Assembly: GCA_021018815.1 (NCBI GenBank) | Contig: JAITYX010000063.1 | Span: forward strand, 2,159,501 to 2,223,500 | Direction of reading: 5' to 3' | Source: Talinum fruticosum | Taxonomy: Eukaryota; Streptophyta; Magnoliopsida; Caryophyllales; Talinaceae | DNA: 64,000 nucleotides | Part shown: in pieces, positions 58,561 to 64,000 of the stretch | How positions within the stretch are numbered: position 1 is the stretch's first letter | Layout of the letters: each line of letters starts with the position of its first letter | Notes under the pieces: generated by a model | The model's database searches: none | The model's input: the letters and a program-made list of their open reading frames with translations, nothing else | What the model was told of the DNA's origin: nothing | Translations under genes and position numbers: made by a program

Positions 58561-59329
58561 TTCTTAAATCTGCTTCATTCATTACCCAACTACCTGCACC
58601 AGCGCCATTTACTTTCATCCGTGCCACTCCCTCATCTTCCTCTATCAGCAATGCCGAAACCATTTCAACTCCGTCGTCCACCCCGCCCTAAGCCCGGAAC
58701 TCTGTCGCCAAACCCCCCATGGATCAGCCTTCGTCGCCCAAGTATTCGACCAACTCTTACTTCCCAAACCCCACTCCCCACTCCCCACCTTCCGAGGGAT
58801 GGCCCCCTCCCAACACAGCTTAAATCTATTTTTGATGTTTGCAACTCCGTGTCTTTGGCAAATTCTATCTCTATCCCTTCATTTAGCGACACTTGAAGCC
58901 CTTTCCATAGCCGATGCTTTGATCAAGGAATGCATGCAGAGCCAGCATCCCTCAAAACAGACATGGACCAACTTCCTAGACCGATCCCCGATATTCCTCC
59001 CCCTTCCTCTATTCCAACCAGATGGACAGGAAGGGCTGGAATAGAAGCCAAAATGTCGGAATGGAACCAGCTCATAATAGCTTTCATTCCTACGGAAAAC
59101 TTCAAAGAAATAAAGCTCAACGTCACCGATCGGTTCGGCTGTACCTTCGTCCCGAACATCCGAGTCTTGATGAAGCCAACAATAGCCGATCCTCTTAACA
59201 TTTACTCCAACCACAAAAATCTACACAGGTTGGACCCGGGGAGGTCATTCCCACCGATTTACCAAAGGAGGACCAAGATGATACCCCAAAACCATTATCC
59301 CATGATGAACCCAATAGTAAACTCTAAGA

Positions 59330-60230
59330 TCATTGTCTCGAAATATCCGCGAAGCTCTGTTGATAATGCTTATATATTCATTATGGATTTGATCTTCAAA
59401 CACAATCCGCTCATTCTTGTTCTCCTTGAAACCTACCCTTTTGATGCCTTTTTTGACAAACTCTGCATGAAGTTTGGCTTCGAGCATTATAACTATGTTA
59501 AGCCTTCTAACAAAAAAGGGGCATATGCCTTTTTGGAAAATTCCTGTCGTTGTCATTGACTTTGTCTCTTCACATCCAATTACTTTCATAGCCTTATCAA
59601 ACTCCAGTTCAATGATCCGAAACCATTTTAACAGACTATTCATGCCCTTAGTTCTTCTAATGCCAGGGATTCCTTTTGCCATAATCTTTCCATTGACCCC
59701 CACCTAACAACCAACCTTGGATTTCTCTCGGTGATTTCAACACGGTTACGTCCCCGAGGAGAAAAGAGGAAGTAAGACCTTCAACCTTGCTAAAGCCGTT
59801 CAATTCACTAAATGGAAAAACAAATGTGGGCTTATTGATAGTGGTTTCGTGGCCTGGGGTATACCTGGACTAACTATCGTGAAGGAAATGAGAGAATTCA
59901 AGAAAAGTTGGATAAGGCTTTGCTCAATACGGCTTGGCTCCAAATCTACCCGAAATGAAGGCAACTCATCTTCCTAGGATTTTCTCCGATCATTGCCTCA
60001 TTCCGATAGAAAATAATCCTAAGGTTAGATACCCTAAACCACCCTTTAGAACCCTCATTGCTTGGTTCTACCACCCCTAATTTGATAGCTTCTTTAAGTC
60101 TATATGGAGAAGTAGAAACGTCTTTGACAACCTTAAACCGCTTAAAAATAAGGCTCCTATTTAGCATGCTCATGTGTTTGGTAACATTAATTTCCATAAG
60201 AACAAAACATTGGCTAGAATTAACGGGATT
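59330..60230 (+). pseudogene. LINE 2 endonuclease region, broken
   Basis: SKIIVSKYPRSSVDNAYIFI and NPLILVLLETYPFD (59340-59445) fit the start of the APE-like endonuclease (a Trp/Asn-rich start followed by 'P..L.LLET'). Further downstream, WISLGDFNTVTS (59720-59750) gives the GDFN motif and LPRIFSDHCLIPI (59968-60010) the SDH motif, in shifted frames. Confidence 0.7.
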
Positions 60231-60345
60231 CAAAAATCCTTAGATACGAAACCCTCCCCTTCCTCTTGAAGCTAGAAATTGACCTTATTGACCATTACAA
60301 CTTCTTCTTAAACTGGAAAAGAGTATCCGGGCACAAAGAGCCATA

Positions 60346-61830
60346 ATGAATAACACCCTTTTCAAGGATCTCAATACTAAATACTTCCACATGATCACTA
60401 AAGTTAGAAACAACAAGAAAAGGATATTCTCTATAAAAAATGATAACGAGCAATGGGTTGATGATCCCGATGATGTGAAAAATCTAGTGGAATCACACTT
60501 TGTTAAACTGTTTTGCACCTCAAACAATAAAAGTAGGAGACAGAACTATTTGACCACCGAATGCAATCTCATTAATTGTGAACCTATTTCATTAGAGGAG
60601 ATTAAGGTGACCGTATTCCAAATCAATAGCTTTAAGGTGCCTGGACCTGATGGTGTTCATGCATTTTTCTATAAGAAATTTGGGAATACCGTGAATCCTA
60701 GCCTTTTTGACTCGATAACCAAAGCGTTCGAGCAACCCTCTACCATTAAGGACTTCAATCAAACTGTTATCCGCCTGATTCCCAAAAAAGAGTTAGTTGA
60801 GAGGGTCGCAGATTTCAGACCTATTGGTTTATGCAACGTCACTTATAAAATTCTAGCCAAATTCATCGTTAACAGGATTAAAACTACCCTCCCCGATATC
60901 ATTAGCCCTACACTCGTCCAGACTTTGTCCTTGGACGCAATATCATTGATAACATCCTTGTGGTCAAGGAGATTGCCCACTTCATCAATAGAAGAACTCA
61001 AAAAGCCAAGCATTTTGCTCTTAAATTGGACTTATCTAAAGCCTATGATACAATTGAGTGGGAGTTTATTTACAACACCCTTATATCCTTTGGGTTTCAT
61101 GGTAAGTTGATCAATGTTATCATGGGGTGTATTACAACCGTATCTATAAATGTCTTGTAGAATGGCACTATGGGATAGTCCCTTTTGCCTAGTAGAGGCT
61201 TAAGGCAAGGCGACCCTCTCTTCCCCGTACATCTTTGTCCTTTGTCTTGAAAGATTGTCTTGGATAATTGAGGAAAACGTCCACAATGGTGTCCGGACAC
61301 CAGTAACCATTAATGAGATCAAAATTTCCCATGTGTTTTATGCTGATGACATTTTCCTATTTGGCAAAGCTGACTTAGAAAACCTTAATTGTATCATTCA
61401 AACTTTGAACAATTTTGGTGAGTTGTCTGGTCTTTAGATTAATAGAGACAAATCCAAAATGATATTCCCTAAAAAGTTTCATCCGAAACCGAGGAGAATT
61501 CTTGCCAAATCTGCTCATATATCGGCCTCAACTTCCTTTGGCAATTATTTTGGAGCTTCTATATCCCATTATAAGCCTAAACCTACGGACTTTGATTTCA
61601 TAATCAAAACATTTAGAGATAAACTTGCCCTCCGGCAAATAAAGTTCATCAATCTAACTCGGAAGGGTTACCTTGGTCAAATTTGTGCTTTCTTCATTAC
61701 CCATTTATCACATGCGGACAGGTCTCATTCCAAAGAAAACCATCGAGTATCATGGAAACCATCATCAAAAAATTCATTTGGAACAAAAGCTGATCAATGT
61801 CATTATACCCCCAAAGTCAATTGGTGAACT
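60346..61830 (+). pseudogene. LINE 2 reverse transcriptase region
   Basis: NTKYFHMITKVRNNKKRIFS (60370) precedes the RT. SFKVPGPDGVHAFFYKKFG (60630-60690), VIRLIPKKELVERVADFRPI and GLCNVTYKILAKFIVNRIK (60765-60880) are the fingers. FALKLDLSKAYDTIEWEFIY (61014-61075), a GLRQGD block (61195-61215) and the catalytic FYADD (61336-61350) follow. Frame changes near 60925 and 61160 break it. Confidence 0.88.
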
Positions 61831-62403
61831 TGCAACATCCAAAAGACAAAGGTGGTGTGGGTATTAAGGATCTTAGTAGCTGAAATAAATGCTTTTGTGC
61901 AAAACTCCTATGGGATGTGGTTAAGAAAAAGAATAAACTTTGGATTAACATTCACAACTCTCTCTATATTAAAAATGATCCCATTCTCCTCTCGCCAACC
62001 TAAAACACATTCTTCTCCCCTCCGGAAGAATATCATCACCTGTATTGAGATAATTCCACCATATGTAAAAAAAAAAAAAAATTGGTAATGGTAGAAGTAC
62101 ATCACTTTGGTTTGATAACTGGCTACCTTGTGGTCCTCTATACAAAATTGATAAGATTCATATCCCACCTGCCACGGAGCATTGGAGAATGGCTAACCTC
62201 ATTTGGAATGGTCAGTGGATTAGCACTAGAGTTTACTCTTGGTTTATTGAAGAAATAAGAAACCAAATTCTCAACACCAAAATTCCTCCCAACAACCTTG
62301 GGGAGGATAAAAGGGTTTGGGGCCTTAACAAGAAAGGGAAATTTTCTACTTAATCCTTATATTGGCAAATTACAGCCAAACCCAGCTATAACAATACTAT
62401 TAG

Positions 62404-63420
62404 ATGGAAAGGAATTTGGAGAGCCAAAGTTTAGGAGAAAATGAAATTTCGATTTGGTGTGCTACACATAAGGGTTTACCTGTTGCTTCTAGGCTAAGTA
62501 GATGGATCCACGATGTTCATCCTCGGTGCAAAACATGTAACTTGAATACGGAAGACTACAACCACATTTTCCGTGATTGCTATATTGCTGCAGCTATTTG
62601 GTGCAAGCTCCTCCCCCCAAAATACCATGTCCTAAATGCCTCTTTCTTTAATGTGAGTTGGAGTTATTGGATTAATCTTAACATTAAATATATTAACTAG
62701 AGCAGAAACTTCATGATCATTTGCTGGCACCTATGGTTATATAGAAATAATGTGGTGTTTTCAAACCACATACAAAATACACACAACTTACGGAACCATA
62801 TTACATATGATATTGCTCAATCTAATGCTTTGTGGAGTTTACGAGGCCCCGATTTTTGAAGAACACGTACTGTTGTCATCTAGAAACCGCCTGAAACTCG
62901 CTGATTTTAAAGTCAACTTTTACCTGTTCAAGGATGAAAGCAAAAACAGGTTTATTCGCTGGAAGAGTCATTCGCACGGCTAGCCATCTATGGTTTTTGG
63001 GATGCACTATGATTGTCCATGAAAAAGACAAAAATATGGCAACTTTGGAAGTGTTTAAGGAGACCCTTAGAAAGCATGGGATTACAACATCCCAAAGATG
63101 GAGATAGACCTAGAATAGGACGTGATTCACATGATCAAAAGAAGCTTGGCTACACAAAGCAGCGAACCCACCGACTATGTCATTGCACGGATAACCGAAC
63201 TTATCCGGAAGAAATGGGAGATTGTGATCAATCATGCATATGGAGCTGTTAACTTGCGGCCGCTGCACCTGGTCGTCAACCGCCAAGAGCAAATGGAACT
63301 CGTCACCCTGCACACCCTCCCCCACCAAGAGTTAAGTGGATATTGCAGGCTGATAAGAGAGCCGTCCAAATTGGCAAAGACATGATGGATCGAGCAGGAT
63401 CATTTTATCGCGAGCTCTAG
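62404..63420 (+). pseudogene. LINE 2 zinc-binding region and RNase H remnant
   Basis: IWCATHKGLPVASRLSRW with CKTCNLNTEDYNHIFRDC (62460-62580) forms the RVT zinc-binding region. The end of the element (63000-63420) encodes short fragments of an RNase H-like C-terminus, including TWLHKAANPPTMS-type residues near 63150. Frames are broken. Confidence 0.65.
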
Positions 63421-63730
63421 CCGTAACTAATATATGTCATCATCTCTTTGTCGAAACAAGTGTAATGGATTATGCAGGCTGTTGTCGTTGTGGCTGCTCC
63501 CCTATTCTTTGATGATTGTACCTTTCCACTATTTTGGCTTGTCTTGTTACTTTGGGAGCCCGATGTAGTTGTTTGTTTATATTCCGAACCTTATTGGCTT
63601 TGTTAGAATATTTCCTTGTTTTCCCAAAAAAAAAAGACATATAAATGTACATCTTAGGTTGAATTAATACAATGTTATATTTAAAGAGAACATATGTATA
63701 TGTGTAAAGTAATTATTATGACTATAATAT

Positions 63731-64000
63731 ATATTTTTTTTTTTATCAAAGGCAAGAACTTTTCATTGAATTTGCAAATTACCTAAATATAAGTAAATCG
63801 AGCTTGAAACCTTAAACTTTAAGAGCCACCTTCTAGGAAGGGTTCCCCTATTAGTTAAGGCTCAATCAATATCCTCTTTACCAAACTTCATCCAATTTAC
63901 GTATTGAGTATTTCTATTTGCAAAAAAATTAAGTCTATCTATGATGGTTTTCCTAATTGCCTTGTATGAGCTTTCGAAATTTGCTTTTTTCTTCCGGAAT
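63731..64000 (-). mobile_element. 3' end of a further LINE, minus strand, running out of the window
   Basis: A T-run at 63730-63741 followed by atcaaaggcaagaacttttc reads, on the minus strand, as a LINE 3' UTR ending caatgaaaagttcttgcctt and an A-tail. The sequence to the window edge is untranslatable 3' UTR or ORF2 end. The element continues past 64000, so its size is unknown. Confidence 0.55.

Larger units (their letters stand above)
57345..63635 (+). mobile_element. LINE 2: degenerate L1-type LINE, main part
   Basis: ORF1, endonuclease, RT, zinc-binding and RNase H regions follow in order, ending with an A-run at 63626-63635. Numerous stops and frameshifts make it inactive. Together with the 5' segment before the solo LTR the element is about 6.5 kb, near full length. 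It is a different L1 lineage from LINE 1: the RT blocks are only moderately alike and the ORF1 is longer. Confidence 0.88.

Overview
This is a stretch of plant nuclear DNA, most likely from a eudicot. Genes carry short exons with GT/AG introns, intergenic DNA is very AT-rich, and most of the window is transposon-derived (Tat-type Gypsy, L1 and RTE LINEs, hAT, MULE, CACTA, Helitron and MITE sequences). I see no operons, CRISPR arrays or bacterial genes. The species cannot be named from the sequence.

Only two host genes look intact. (1) On the minus strand, 11226 down to 2877, a five-exon gene encodes a 391-residue tandem DJ-1/PfpI protein of the plant DJ1D type (glyoxalase III/deglycase family). 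Its second intron is 5.5 kb, because a 3.7 kb palindrome of two head-to-head decayed hAT transposons lies inside it. (2) On the plus strand, 50205-51727, a four-exon gene encodes a 369-residue caffeic-acid-type O-methyltransferase. A second copy of its last exon lies just downstream (51907-52206).

Region by region: 1-2.9 kb is AT-rich DNA holding a hAT-like MITE and a tandem duplication, one copy of which carries a 516-bp retroposed insert. 11.8-15.2 kb is a candidate Helitron, 15.3-16.0 kb an RTE-LINE tail followed by a 200-bp TAA/GAA/TAA repeat, and 16.1-17.9 kb a diverged triplicate repeat with a Tourist-like MITE whose empty site is visible in the neighbouring copy. 21.4-25.7 kb is a MULE-like element with about 0.65-kb terminal inverted repeats. 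It contains tandem RPL23A gene fragments (a Pack-MULE candidate), a LINE 3' end and two convergent tRNA-like sequences. 25.8-26.3 kb looks like an LTR fragment.

27116-39793 is a complete but mutated Gypsy/Tat retrotransposon on the minus strand, with 5-bp target duplications and 636/639-bp LTRs. It has a dual RNase H, a 109-bp x 8 tandem array and a plus-strand (antisense) gene-like region. 42224-47910 is a full-length degenerate L1 LINE with a 17-bp target duplication. 54.3-63.6 kb is a second degenerate L1 LINE split by a 2752-bp solo LTR with a 5-bp target duplication. A third LINE tail enters at the right edge on the minus strand.

The clearest points of interest are the palindrome in the DJ1D intron, the RPL23A-carrying MULE, the duplicated terminal exon of the methyltransferase, and the antisense gene plus tandem array inside the Tat element.
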